In this document: piece by piece, positions 11,101 to 19,094 of the stretch
Numbering within the stretch: position 1 is the first letter of the stretch
How the letters are laid out: the number at the start of each line of letters is the position of its first letter
Source: Microterricola viridarii
GTDB taxonomy: Bacteria; Actinomycetota; Actinomycetes; Actinomycetales; Microbacteriaceae
Assembly (NCBI RefSeq): GCF_001542775.1
Contig: NZ_CP014145.1
Location: 3,534,001 to 3,598,000, forward strand
DNA: 64,000 bases
Reading direction: 5' to 3'
Translations under genes and position numbers: made by a program
Notes under the pieces: generated by a model
What the model saw: the letters and a program-made list of their open reading frames with translations, nothing else
Database searches by the model: none
Told to the model about the DNA's origin: nothing

Positions 11101-14100
11101 CCAACGTCGCGAACCCGGCACACACCGGCACCGTCGTGCTCCAGGAGATCGTCGCGACCAACACCTATCAGCCGGCCGGATTCTCGGTCACGAAGACCGT
11201 CGACAACGGCGGGGCCGAGAACCAGGCGGCCGAAGACATCGTCTACGCCGGCCCGTTCGGCTTCAGCGCGAGCTGCCGGTTCCTCGGAGCGACCGTTCTG
11301 AGTGAGACGTTCTCGCTCGGCGTCGACGGCGTCAAGAGCTTCACCGATCTGCCCGCCGGTGCGACGTGCACCGTCACCGAGACCGGAACCGGCGGTTCCG
11401 CATCCAGCAACTCGGTGTTCACCCAGACCGGGCAGAGCGCGGTCGCGACGGACGGCCGGAGCGCCAGCTTCACGCTGACGCCCGACAACGCCAACGACGA
11501 GCTCACCAACGAGCTCGTCATGGAGAACGTTTTCACCGTCGGCGCTGCCACCATCACCAAGGAGCTCGCGGGCAACGGATCCGGCGCTTGGGGCAATGAG
11601 TCCTTCACCGTTGGACTGAGCTGCACGCTTGCCACGGCCACCCCGCAGACGGTGTTCACCGGCACGAAGGTGCTGAGCAAGACCGCCCCGGTGTGGAACG
11701 TGGCCGGCCTGCCGAGCGGCGCAAACTGCACCGTCAGTGAGTCGAAGACGGGTGGAGCAAACGGCACTGCCTTCTCGCCGACCAGCTTCACCGTCGGCGC
11801 CAGCGCCAGCACGCCCACCGCGGTCACCGTGACGAACACCTTCACCACGGGCACCCTGAACGTGGTCAAGCTGCTGGCCGGCGCTCCTGCCGCGTCGCTG
11901 GCCCCGGCCATCGACGACGAGTACACGATCGAGCTCTCCTGCACCCGGGACGTGGACGGCGTCAGCCAGTCCATCGCCATCCCGGGCGGCGCAGAGCGCA
12001 CCCTGACCGTCGCCGACCCCGTCGCCTACAACGGGCTGCCGACCGGCGCGGAGTGCACGGTGAGCGAGACCGGCCTCGGCCACGCGCAGAGCTCGTCGAT
12101 CAGCCCGAACGGCGGCGTCGTCGTCGTGGGTGACAACACGTCACCCGTCGAGGTTGAAATCACCAACACCTTTGAGAACGGCTCGCTGGAGATCAGCAAG
12201 GCCGTGACCGGTGCTGGTTCGTCCTTCGCTCCGAGCACCTTCGACGCCACTGTCAGCTGTAGCTGGCAGGGTGCCGCTCTGACGCTGCCGAACGCCGGCG
12301 TCGTCACGCTCGAGCCCGGGGTTCCCGCGACGCTGAACGACCTGCCGCTCGGCAGCGTGTGCTCGGTCGACGAGGCAGACGCCGGTCAGACGTCCTGGAC
12401 GGCCACCCCGGCATCCGTCACCGTCACCGACACGACGGACGCCGCAGAGATCGCCGTTGAGAACGTGTACGAGCTGGCGAGCCTGCGAGTCGAGAAGACG
12501 GTGCAGACCGGTTCGACGGTCAGCACCCTGCCGACCCGCTTCGCCTTCAGCGCCCAGTGCACCTTCGAGGGCGCGGTCGTGCTGCCGCTCACCACGTTCA
12601 CGCTGAACGCGGGGCAGCACCGCGACTTCACCGGGCTCCCGGCGCGCTCGGACTGCACCGTCATCGAGACCGACGCCCGCGGCGCCGACAGCACAGTGAG
12701 CAGCGTGACCGTTGTGGGCGCGACGGTCCCGCCGGTCGTCGACCAGGCCACCAGCACCGTGGAGATCCCCGAGCTGAGCGCCGATGCGAAGGGCGAACTG
12801 CAGAACACGGTCGGCTTCACGAACCTGTTCGACTCCTCGGCTCTGGTCGTGCAGAAGCGCCTTGAGGGTGGCGCCGCGGCTGTGGGCACCGACAAGACGT
12901 TCGACATCGCCGTGGTCTGCACCCTCCCGGGGGAGAGCCCGGTGACGACGATGCTCGCCCTGAACGCCGACAACGGCTTCAGCGCCAGCCTCGGAGAGCT
13001 CATCGTCGGCACAGAGTGCTCCATCACGGAGCAGGGTCTGCAGGGCGCCGACGCCGTGGTGATCGAGCCGAACGATGGCTCTGACCTCACCGTCGGAGTC
13101 GTCACCATCCCGAACGCCGGCAGCACGCTCGTCACGGTGAGCAACTGGTACCTGAGCGGCTCGCTCGCCGTCACCAAGGCCGTCGTCGGTGACGCGGCCG
13201 CGACGTTCGGCACCGGCGACTTCTCCCTCGACCTGAGCTGCACGCTGGGCGGCCGGTCGATCGCGATCGCGGGCGGCAGCGCACGCACAGTGAGCGCGGC
13301 CAACCCGTCCGCTCTCTTCACCGGCCTGCCGACCGGCGCGGAGTGCGCGCTCACCGAGACAGGCAACGGCGGGGCCGGCGCAAGCCGGATCACCGACGGG
13401 GCCGGAACGACGCTCGTCGGGGACGCGGCCGCCGGCTACACCTTCACGGTGGTGACCGACGCCAGCGTGCTGGGCGCGGCAGACCAGCCGCAGCCGGAGC
13501 TCGTGGTCGAGAACACCTTCAACTTCGCCGCGGTCACCGCGACGAAGACGGTGGAGTCCACGATCCAGGGGGCAGACGGGCAGCCGTTCGACCACGGCGT
13601 GTTCGAGCTCGCGCTGTCCTGCACCCTCGATGGCAAGGCGGTCTCGGCTGCGGAGCCGCGTCTGCAGACGCTGGCAGCCGGCGAGAGCGTCAGCTGGACG
13701 CAGCTGCCGGAGCGCGCGGACTGCGAGATCACTGAGACGGACGCCCGCGGTGCTTTCGGCACCACGATCGTGTCCGAGCAGGGCACGACCACAACGGCCG
13801 TCACCGGGCTCAGCCTCGCGCTCGACCCACTGCTCGCCGTGGGCGGGGCGAACACGGTGTCGGTCGTGAACGAGTTCGCCGCGGCATCCGTCACGCTGCG
13901 CAAGGTCGTCGACGGCACCGCGGCAGACACCGTGAAGCGCAGCTTCCCGGTTGCGATGTCTTGTGTGCTGGTCAACGAGCAGTACCCGGCTCCCGGGCTG
14001 ATCGTGCGCGATGCCGTGCACGAGATCGGCGGCAGCAAGGACCTGACGTTCACGGATGACGCGCTGCCGGCCGGCGTGGAGTGCACCGTCACCGAAACAG

Positions 14101-14375
14101 ACACCGGCAACGCCACGAAGACGACAGTGACCGTCGGCGACAAGGTCACCGACGGCCCCACCGCCAGCTTCGTGATCGCGGGTGGCGCCGTCGGCGCGGC
14201 AACGGTGACGGTGACGAACACCTTCACCGCACCGCCGGCTGGTGGCCTGAGCAGCACGGGCGTGCAGGCGGCGACAATCGCCGGCGCCGCGGCGCTGATC
14301 CTCGGGCTGGGCGCGCTGCTGTTGATCGTCGGTCGACGTCGACGCCGCCGCGCAAGCTCCGCCACGGGCGAGTAA
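5142..14375 (+). CDS. Giant cell-wall-anchored surface protein with DUF11-like modules and ten DUF5979-type repeats
   Basis: About 3,077 residues. The ATG at 5142 is preferred over 5136 because GAGGG stands 6 bases before it. An arginine-rich N-terminus and hydrophobic stretch (FAAALVSVVALVAGGLV) form a signal peptide. Up to about residue 1880 come roughly eight beta-rich modules, each opening with a [VI]xK[SA] strand, several with a WNxFD motif. Ten repeats of 100-130 residues follow, starting near residues 1881, 2015, 2136, 2239, 2349, 2448, 2568, 2675, 2798 and 2916 (counted from 5136). Each has a first-strand Lys, two Cys, a Glu after the second Cys and a terminal Asn. The C-terminus is GGLSSTGVQ, a hydrophobic helix and RRRRRR, a sortase-type sorting signal of degenerate LPxTG form. 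It is probably an adhesin, fibre or surface layer component; the ligand is unknown. Confidence 0.85.
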   Translation: MPFPRFRSSAPAHRAPRRRFLGHTRVASFAAALVSVVALVAGGLVMPSLTNAAEMDATVEVIKSIEGETGVPEYSPGDDFVYELKVSCSSTVSDFCQEASLSDAVPAPLVVQSVSVVGLQTGYYADRSSGNSVLIDFTRQNAEGDSGLVSGTSGLTILVSVRIPADVSADFAGVISNTAHMTANNAPADQSTADATLNVSKTLDVAVSKSAKPTAALPAAPGLPVEFTIGAANKSNHSVDSLTLTDPGAGSTNFGYLDFTGVSSIAGPTGADTVLIEWLDDAGDWQTLAAAGPIPGDTSALFDGVDLATVKGTRFTFTSSSGKLPVTPADGAAAIVLGYATNDDVKALAPNVPLTITNVVDATVTDEGASATKQAPATVAVLNTPPSVTVEKSFARTAIMPGSSTTATLRATSTGKTVTTMTVAEPGASGLTLAEQGLNFDGFVAADIEWPAGASTAEITYLYADGSSSAPLATSTTDSLPASPAGTVVGFSVTFTGSMDQGEYAVMPFGVTAQPLPADALVDVTATNIVDAEVVDAEGQSADDSAAADLARQVKRVNTEISKNIVKGELWGTPGSSTLISLPSKVTPDDGTATGSTIGAESLVVSDPAVAVAGDAPTAFWNNFDLKEITAVDVPVSATMTPEYWDGSTWKTLPGVFPLPVPAGTSGWSYTPSAALKEQLQGIRFVFEPAVAGKLLEPGFNVLPYFKVALRDQLRDGSGSTRPIGVPVTIENEASSTASNPNAVVPVVTDTATDAIVLKPFGNDGVGPNHGPDLVEKAWDKDELIAQSDDTSTVRLSWGTQDFPFDTITVTDPASVGELGSVVTSVYDAFNVTRINPMTDQWMKFDKVVAERYSDASDTWVPLGVCTAAAPCVGSFPGYDFTEAEQLDTLGVRFTFAERADRATVIRAMDDPEVGSGVAASTGRSRTIDLVMQLRTHLRSTPTTAVLGDTHGSMYNSTDPATVVNTVDATGVSGSYTHSSTDDDEIVIIDEPLNVSIAKRFVDYDENEPDRSKQPDIALVGLPQAGTDPSRYPLVTALLTATNDTASKVNALRISDPNPSATAADTFYENFNLFRIVGITQPAGTTTTTVTLKHAVGPDTVLTSLVAVYGQTSSALANVTGVVVQHDGRIASGAGSDLRFEYQLRELTRTGGTPVSKTDLVPPHVNTALAELESPAVDPTAPPVAEAFDDMAIAAPVFGLESSKSISPAERYEDESRANYTVALTGKPTGTVRTTTVQLDDATPTFWNAFDFVAFKNITLKKPVEQVRVSVLLGTDFTASAGALNATCAGNAVLDACWRTADRWVVPAGQTITAAQLTASFDTPFTAANVRGVRFEFQRADGAGWERPSNPTASASYGVERRTTLRVDVNNATDTLVPTTRNGLTPAPGETTSGQISNVLKASATGAWNNDAGNVWTAASTANAQTLLKHRVNAISVSKVHGREDRTTPDTKLGTFLPGQEIPYVIDIVNKGAWPMTGLALTDQLTVDGAGSLLVEPTQEPDETPVSPYTFVLKNGAGAVQSSTGFAAALNATTGKLTITVPTGFVFAPGASLKITAKLTLRTTPFVTPGTQVTNAITAVSDRAFDTCDFSKNGTWRTQVSNAASCSSETTLTPAASSPLKVVKSVKGEGAGLAGRDDLGVLALKVATSYCENPNAANGYYTTPCVPITVPGGSERWRMQLTNSGNIDAVTLTGIDVLPGVGDEGVTVSGPRGSLWTPSYLGDMQAELGGLSDSAKAVVTTYYADRVPSRICNEADITSSGGTALAPDDPCAAEIADRNATLWKVYDNSLPAATLKSVRALKFVVTFTDGGAVRPGETIGFNFLTQTAWYAARAEAAAQGVDPIAWNVVSAASVGKDNSKLVQSTVTQPRRVGVAMASGQIELSKLVVGAQSSWGAPFPTDYPFQLACTSGGVNVPLLGTNGTTDLSRFRLKADGTVLNFNGGTGVQGNVTLPLNAVCTLTEVPAGQGVVVSYSSPTATALRSSFSANVANPAHTGTVVLQEIVATNTYQPAGFSVTKTVDNGGAENQAAEDIVYAGPFGFSASCRFLGATVLSETFSLGVDGVKSFTDLPAGATCTVTETGTGGSASSNSVFTQTGQSAVATDGRSASFTLTPDNANDELTNELVMENVFTVGAATITKELAGNGSGAWGNESFTVGLSCTLATATPQTVFTGTKVLSKTAPVWNVAGLPSGANCTVSESKTGGANGTAFSPTSFTVGASASTPTAVTVTNTFTTGTLNVVKLLAGAPAASLAPAIDDEYTIELSCTRDVDGVSQSIAIPGGAERTLTVADPVAYNGLPTGAECTVSETGLGHAQSSSISPNGGVVVVGDNTSPVEVEITNTFENGSLEISKAVTGAGSSFAPSTFDATVSCSWQGAALTLPNAGVVTLEPGVPATLNDLPLGSVCSVDEADAGQTSWTATPASVTVTDTTDAAEIAVENVYELASLRVEKTVQTGSTVSTLPTRFAFSAQCTFEGAVVLPLTTFTLNAGQHRDFTGLPARSDCTVIETDARGADSTVSSVTVVGATVPPVVDQATSTVEIPELSADAKGELQNTVGFTNLFDSSALVVQKRLEGGAAAVGTDKTFDIAVVCTLPGESPVTTMLALNADNGFSASLGELIVGTECSITEQGLQGADAVVIEPNDGSDLTVGVVTIPNAGSTLVTVSNWYLSGSLAVTKAVVGDAAATFGTGDFSLDLSCTLGGRSIAIAGGSARTVSAANPSALFTGLPTGAECALTETGNGGAGASRITDGAGTTLVGDAAAGYTFTVVTDASVLGAADQPQPELVVENTFNFAAVTATKTVESTIQGADGQPFDHGVFELALSCTLDGKAVSAAEPRLQTLAAGESVSWTQLPERADCEITETDARGAFGTTIVSEQGTTTTAVTGLSLALDPLLAVGGANTVSVVNEFAAASVTLRKVVDGTAADTVKRSFPVAMSCVLVNEQYPAPGLIVRDAVHEIGGSKDLTFTDDALPAGVECTVTETDTGNATKTTVTVGDKVTDGPTASFVIAGGAVGAATVTVTNTFTAPPAGGLSSTGVQAATIAGAAALILGLGALLLIVGRRRRRRASSATGE

Positions 14376-14383
14376 CCAGGGCC

Positions 14384-14410
14384 GGGTGCCGGGGCATTGC
14401 CCCGGCACCC
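14384..14410. terminator. Hairpin terminator after the giant surface protein gene
   Basis: GGGTGCCGGGGC pairs with GCCCCGGCACCC across a very short loop, starting 8 bases after the stop codon. There is no strong T-run, so it may be rho-assisted or only partly efficient. Confidence 0.65.
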
Positions 14411-14426
14411 GCCTCGTTCGGTGATA

Positions 14427-14439
14427 GTTTCGTTGAAAC
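14427..14439. promoter_or_regulatory. Short palindrome upstream of the LuxR-type regulator
   Basis: GTTTCGTTGAAAC has 5-base perfect arms and lies 22 bases before the start codon of the regulator gene. It could be an operator, but nothing else supports this. Confidence 0.25.
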
Positions 14440-14461
14440 CCCTCAACCGAGATAGCCCCGA

Positions 14462-17140
14462 ATGCTCCCTCCAGAAACCGAACCGGCAGCCCCGTTTGCG
14501 GAGCGTCATGTGCTCAGCCGGGCCCGCCTGCTGCGCAAATTGAGCAGGCCGGCTGCGCTCGTGGTGATCCGGGGGAGCAGCGGCTGCGGCAAAACCACCC
14601 TGCTCGCCGAGTGGGCGCGGCAACAGTCGGGCGCCCTGCTCTGGCTGGATCTCGGCGAGGCCCTGTCCGCCCCACTGCCGTTCTGGCGCGCGGTGCTGCA
14701 GGGTGTGCGGGATGCCGGCACCCCCGCGCGCGGCACGGCGCTGCCCGCGGCGCTCGAATCGCTCGACGCGCACGCACGTGTGCCGCTCATCCAAGCCGGC
14801 CTGCGCGGGCTCGACCATCCCGTGGTCCTCGCCCTCGACGGCGCAGAGTCACTCACACCCCAGACCGTCCGGGAGCTTCTCGCGGTACTCGCCGTCGTGC
14901 CGACGCTGACCGTCGGTGTCGCCACCCGCGAGCGCGGCCAGTTCGAGTCGCCGGAGGTGCGCCTGGCCGTTGACTCGATCGTCGTCGATGGCGCCGAACT
15001 CGAGTTCACGGCCGCAGAGACAGCGGCCGTGCTGAGCGCGGCGGGGCTCCCCGACGACGCCGAGACGGTGCGGCTGGTGCGACAGGCGAGCGCCGGCCAC
15101 CCCCGTGCCACCCGTGCGGTGCTGAGCGCCCCGAGCTGGCCGGATCGGCCGAGCGCCGAGGAGCTGGCCGGGCACGTGCTGGCGGCGGCCGGCTGGACCG
15201 ACACCCGCATGCTCGAACTCGCGCAGGCCGACGGAGCGCTCTTCGCCTTCGCGCTGCAGGCCTCCGTCGTCGACGAGTTGCCGCTCGGGCTCGCCGAGAA
15301 GTTCGCTGAGAAGAGCGCCGAGAAGAGCGCCGAAAACGTCGCCGAAGGGATCCCCGAGCCGATCGGCACGGCGACAGCCGGCACCCCGGAGGTGCCGCAG
15401 CACCCCGATGCGACCGCGCTGCTCGGCCGGGCAGAACGCCTGGGCCTCGGCGGCTGGTCCGGCGATGCGTCGGCGCGCGTGTTCCACTTCACGCCCCTGG
15501 TGCGCGGCATCCTGCGCCGGGAACTCGGCAAACAGGGGGACGCCGACGAGGCCTGCAGAACGGCCATCGGGTGGCTGCTTGAGAACGGCAGTGCCGAGAG
15601 CGCGTTCCTGCTCGCCGCCCTGAACGTCGAGCTCGAGCTGGCCAGCCTGGCCGGCGCGCAGTGCTTCCTGAGCTTGGTCTCGTCGCGAGCCGATGAGGTG
15701 CGCGTGGTGCTCTCGCCGATACCGGTGCAGACCATGCGCTCCTATCCCGTGCTCGCGATGCTGCTGGCCATCTCGCTCAACCAGATCGCCCGGCTGCGCC
15801 CGCGTGCGCTCGAATACTTCGCCATCATGCTCTCCGGGGCGAACGCTGTGCGCCCGATGTTGGCCCCCACCGAGGTGATCGCGCTCGACGCGATGGTGAG
15901 TGTCGCGCTGCGGGTGACGGCGCAGAGTGGCCGTGCGGCACGGGCCGCTGCCAGCGCCGTTGCCGGTTTCGCGGCCCTCGACGAGGAAGGGCGGGAGAAG
16001 CTCGGGCACCTGGGCGCCGACGTCATGGTGCACGCCGGGCTGTCCCTGCTCTACGGCGGCGAACCGGATGCCGCGCTCGCCGCTTTCCAGCGCTGCCGCC
16101 AGCCGGTGGATTCCGCGGCCGGCCTGCATGCGATGTCGGTGCAGGCCGGAACCCACGCCCTCATGGGGGAGATGTCGGAAGCGGCGGCCATCGTCGCGGA
16201 AGGCCGAACCCGACAGTGGCCCCGGGGGTGGAGCGGCAGCTACGTCGGATCCTTCTATCAACTCGCCCAGGCCTTGCTGGCGATCGAGGCGCTCGAGTTC
16301 GGCGCGGCGCAGGCGCACATCAGCGTGGTCGACGGGAACATGGCCACCCTGGAACACTGGGCGTTCTTCGCGGAGGCGCAGGCCCGGCTCGACCTGTACT
16401 CCGGCGCGCCGATCGCCGGGATCAACCGACTGCAGCTCACCCGGCACCGCCGGCGTGGCCGGACCGACATCGATGCTCGCGGGAGCGCCGAACTCGACAT
16501 CGCCGTGAGCACGCTGTACCTCGCGGCGGGCAACGTGCAGGCCGCCGAGGCATCGCTGCCGAGCATGAAGCGGCCCGGGATGGCCGTGTTGGTCGCCCGA
16601 GCTCGGCTGGAGCTGGTGCGCGACGCACCGGAGGCCGCGCTCGCGCTGATTGCAGAGGCCGGGCGCCTGCCGGCCACCCTGCGGCTGCAGGCCGAGCTCG
16701 CCGCCCTGCGCAGCGCCGTCCGACTCCGCCTCGGCCGCCCGGAGGAGGCGCGCTCCGCACTGGAGAGCCTCGCGGCAACCTTGGACGGCTCCGGCCTGGT
16801 GACCCCGCTGGCGCTGCTGCCCGTCGAGGACCTCCGCGACCTGCGCGCCCTGGCGGCGACGGGCGGCTCCGAGCTGGCGGTCAAGGTTCTGGGCCAGAGC
16901 GTACCGGCGGTGTTGCGCCGCATCCGAACGATCAGCCTGTCCGAGCGCGAGAGGGTGGTGCTGCGTGAGCTCATGGCCACCGGCAGCGTGCCCGCGATCG
17001 CCGAGCGGCTCTTCGTGTCGACGAACACAGTGAAGTCGCAACTGCGCAGCCTCTACCGCAAGCTCGGCGTCGGCTCGCGCGACGAGGTGCTCGTCGTCGC
17101 AGCCGCCCAGCGCCTGCTGGACGGCCCCGCAGCCAGCTGA
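14462..17140 (+). CDS. LuxR family transcriptional regulator with N-terminal ATPase domain (LAL/MalT type)
   Basis: An 892-residue signal-transducing ATPase regulator. The N-terminus has Walker A RGSSGCGKTT (K44) in a STAND/MalT-like ATPase region, with a probable Walker B at VVLALDGAE. A long alpha-helical TPR-like sensor region follows. The C-terminal 65 residues are a LuxR helix-turn-helix (LSERERVVLRELMATGSVPAIAERLFVST... with recognition helix STNTVKSQLRSLYRKLGV). A short Lys/Glu/Ala repeat (AEKSAEKSAEN) interrupts the region near residue 285. It lies 86 bases after the giant surface protein gene in the same direction, across a hairpin, and may control that gene; this is inference from position only. 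Confidence 0.88.
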   Translation: MLPPETEPAAPFAERHVLSRARLLRKLSRPAALVVIRGSSGCGKTTLLAEWARQQSGALLWLDLGEALSAPLPFWRAVLQGVRDAGTPARGTALPAALESLDAHARVPLIQAGLRGLDHPVVLALDGAESLTPQTVRELLAVLAVVPTLTVGVATRERGQFESPEVRLAVDSIVVDGAELEFTAAETAAVLSAAGLPDDAETVRLVRQASAGHPRATRAVLSAPSWPDRPSAEELAGHVLAAAGWTDTRMLELAQADGALFAFALQASVVDELPLGLAEKFAEKSAEKSAENVAEGIPEPIGTATAGTPEVPQHPDATALLGRAERLGLGGWSGDASARVFHFTPLVRGILRRELGKQGDADEACRTAIGWLLENGSAESAFLLAALNVELELASLAGAQCFLSLVSSRADEVRVVLSPIPVQTMRSYPVLAMLLAISLNQIARLRPRALEYFAIMLSGANAVRPMLAPTEVIALDAMVSVALRVTAQSGRAARAAASAVAGFAALDEEGREKLGHLGADVMVHAGLSLLYGGEPDAALAAFQRCRQPVDSAAGLHAMSVQAGTHALMGEMSEAAAIVAEGRTRQWPRGWSGSYVGSFYQLAQALLAIEALEFGAAQAHISVVDGNMATLEHWAFFAEAQARLDLYSGAPIAGINRLQLTRHRRRGRTDIDARGSAELDIAVSTLYLAAGNVQAAEASLPSMKRPGMAVLVARARLELVRDAPEAALALIAEAGRLPATLRLQAELAALRSAVRLRLGRPEEARSALESLAATLDGSGLVTPLALLPVEDLRDLRALAATGGSELAVKVLGQSVPAVLRRIRTISLSERERVVLRELMATGSVPAIAERLFVSTNTVKSQLRSLYRKLGVGSRDEVLVVAAAQRLLDGPAAS

Positions 17141-17168
17141 TTCTCCGCGGGCTGATTCTCCGCTGGCT
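17131..17168. repeat. Short direct repeat inside an inverted repeat
   Basis: GCTGATTCTCCGC occurs at 17136-17148 and 17151-17163, flanked by AGCCAGC and GCTGGCT (17131-17137 and 17162-17168). It spans the stop codon of the regulator gene and the gap to the convergent YhgE gene, and may act as a weak terminator. Confidence 0.4.
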
Positions 17169-17198
17169 GGTCAGACGCCGATGCCACCCGGGCGCCCG

Positions 17199-19094
17199 CT
17201 AGCCGATCAGGCTGGGTTCCAGGTCGCGCAGGGTGCGGAAGTGCGTCATCCGGGCCACGCCCAGCGCGGCGAGCACGAACGCGACAGCGCCCCAACTGAC
17301 CAGCACCCCCACGTCCGCCCACGCGCGGCTGACCTCGCCGCCGTACATGAGCTGCCGGATGGCGTCGACGGTGTAGCTCATCGGGAAGATGTGGTGCAGC
17401 CACGCGAGCGGTGCCGGCAGTGTCTGCCAGGGGAACGTCCCGCCGGCGGTGACCAGCTGCAGCACCATCATCACGAGCCCGATGAACTGGCCGACGCTGC
17501 CGAGCCACACGTTCAGCGCGAGGATGATCGCCGTGAACACCAGAGAAGACAGCGCCATGATGCCGTAGCTGCCGAGCGGATTCGAGAAGTTGAAGCCCAG
17601 GGCGACGGCGACGACGAAGAACAGCCCAGCCATCTGCAGCGTTCCGATGATGGCCGGGGTCAGCCAGCCGGCTGCGGCGATCTTGATCGGGGAGTGCAGT
17701 GCGGTGATCGCCCGGTGCGAGACGGGCTTCACGATGAGGAACAGGGCGTAGATGCCGATCCATGCGGCCAGCGCGATGAAGAACGGCGCGAGGCCCGCGC
17801 CGTAGGTGCCGGCGGCCGCAACCTGGCTGGTGTCGATCGCGACGGGGTCGGAGATCGCCTGCGCCTGGCGCTGGCGGCTCTCCGCCGTGGAGTCTGGAAT
17901 CTGGTTGACGCCGTTGCCGAGCCCGCTGGCCAGCGACTCCAGGCCGCTGTGCAGGGCGGGCAGCCCCGCGCTCAGCGTTGCGGCGCCGCTCGCGGCCTGG
18001 CCGGCGCCGTCTGCCAGCGTTGCCGCCCCGGTCGCGGCATCCTGCGCGCCCTGCGCCAGTGCCGGCGCCCGGTCGGCGAGCTCCGTCGCCCCGGCGGCGA
18101 CCTGTTCACTGCCGGATGCCAGCTCGTCGAGCTTGCCGACGGCGCCCTGCACGCGCGCATTGCCGTCGTCGATGCGTGCGCCGATCTGATCGAGCGCGGC
18201 CAGGGCCGCCGCCACCTGGGCCTCGCTGAGGCCGGCGGCGCTGAGCCGCGCCGCAATGTCGGCGCGCACGGCGGGCAGATCGTTGACAACCCCCTGGGTC
18301 ACCCCTCCGATCTCGTCGGCGATGCGCGCGATCTCGGCGTTGCCGGCGGCCACCTGGTCGGCGCCGCCGGCGAGCCTGCTCGTCGCATCGGGCAGGGCCG
18401 CCGCGCCGCCCGCGAGGGTGCCGAGACCATCGCGAAGTGTCGCGGCGCCCGTGGCGATCTGAGCGGTGCCGCTCGCCAGGGCCGCGGCGCCTGAGCTGGC
18501 CTGCGCCGCCCCGGCCACGAGCTGGTCCGTGCCGTCGACGGCCGTGACGAGGTCGCCCCTGATCGTGGCGAGCCCATCGAGGAACTGGGTCGCCGCCTGC
18601 TTGTTGACGGCGGCGACAATCTGCCGCTGGATCTCTTTAATGGCCTGGCCCGCGATGGTTGCGGAGAGATAGCCGTTGGCGTCATCCGTGGTGAGGATGA
18701 CGGAGGCCTGCTGCGGGTCACTGCTGGCCGTGCTCAGCAGCCGCGCCGAGAAATCAGCGGGGAACGTCACGCTGAAGTCGTAGCGCGAGCTGTCGATGCC
18801 GGCCTTGGCCTCGGCGGCTGTGACCCGGTGCCAGGCGAAGGTGGCGTCGGCGAGGAGTTCTGTCGCGATCTGCTCGCCGTAGTTGACGGGGCCGCTCGCC
18901 GCCTCTGCGCCCGTGTCCTCGACGACGAGGGCAACCGGGATCTCATTGAGCTTGTCGTAGGGGTTCTGGTTGGCCCAGAGGTAGAGCCCGCCGTAGAGCA
19001 GGGGCACGATGCTGAGCGCGAGCAAGGCCAGGATGGGCATCGTGCTGCGGGTGAGCCGGCGAAACTCGGTCGCGACCATTTGTGGGATCTTCAT
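17199..19094 (-). CDS. YhgE/Pip domain-containing membrane protein (ABC-2-like)
   Basis: A 631-residue membrane protein. It opens with a transmembrane segment (LALLALSIVPLLYGGLYLWA) followed by the family motif NPYDKLNEIPVALVVEDTGA. A long extracytoplasmic region contains glycine/alanine heptads of the form GAxxLxxGAxxL (about residues 170-400), and five or six transmembrane segments close the C-terminus, including GGTFPWQTLPAPLAWLHHIFPMSYTVDAIRQ. Relatives include the phage infection protein and the permease halves of type VII/ABC-2-like exporters; the cargo is unknown. Its ATG overlaps the TGA of the degenerate ATPase-like gene upstream, so the two are coupled. Confidence 0.88.
   Translation of the reverse strand: MKIPQMVATEFRRLTRSTMPILALLALSIVPLLYGGLYLWANQNPYDKLNEIPVALVVEDTGAEAASGPVNYGEQIATELLADATFAWHRVTAAEAKAGIDSSRYDFSVTFPADFSARLLSTASSDPQQASVILTTDDANGYLSATIAGQAIKEIQRQIVAAVNKQAATQFLDGLATIRGDLVTAVDGTDQLVAGAAQASSGAAALASGTAQIATGAATLRDGLGTLAGGAAALPDATSRLAGGADQVAAGNAEIARIADEIGGVTQGVVNDLPAVRADIAARLSAAGLSEAQVAAALAALDQIGARIDDGNARVQGAVGKLDELASGSEQVAAGATELADRAPALAQGAQDAATGAATLADGAGQAASGAATLSAGLPALHSGLESLASGLGNGVNQIPDSTAESRQRQAQAISDPVAIDTSQVAAAGTYGAGLAPFFIALAAWIGIYALFLIVKPVSHRAITALHSPIKIAAAGWLTPAIIGTLQMAGLFFVVAVALGFNFSNPLGSYGIMALSSLVFTAIILALNVWLGSVGQFIGLVMMVLQLVTAGGTFPWQTLPAPLAWLHHIFPMSYTVDAIRQLMYGGEVSRAWADVGVLVSWGAVAFVLAALGVARMTHFRTLRDLEPSLIG

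Noticed and set aside
5928..14408. Three long open frames on the minus strand opposite the giant surface protein (5928-8633, 9348-12083, 12141-14408)
   Set aside because: They lie opposite the coding frame of the giant gene, have Arg/Gly/Asp/Val-rich compositions typical of antisense frames in GC-rich DNA, and show no motif, signal peptide or ribosome binding site.
14849..17041. 730-residue open frame on the minus strand opposite the LuxR-type regulator
   Set aside because: Antisense to a gene with clear Walker A and helix-turn-helix motifs; no recognisable features of its own.
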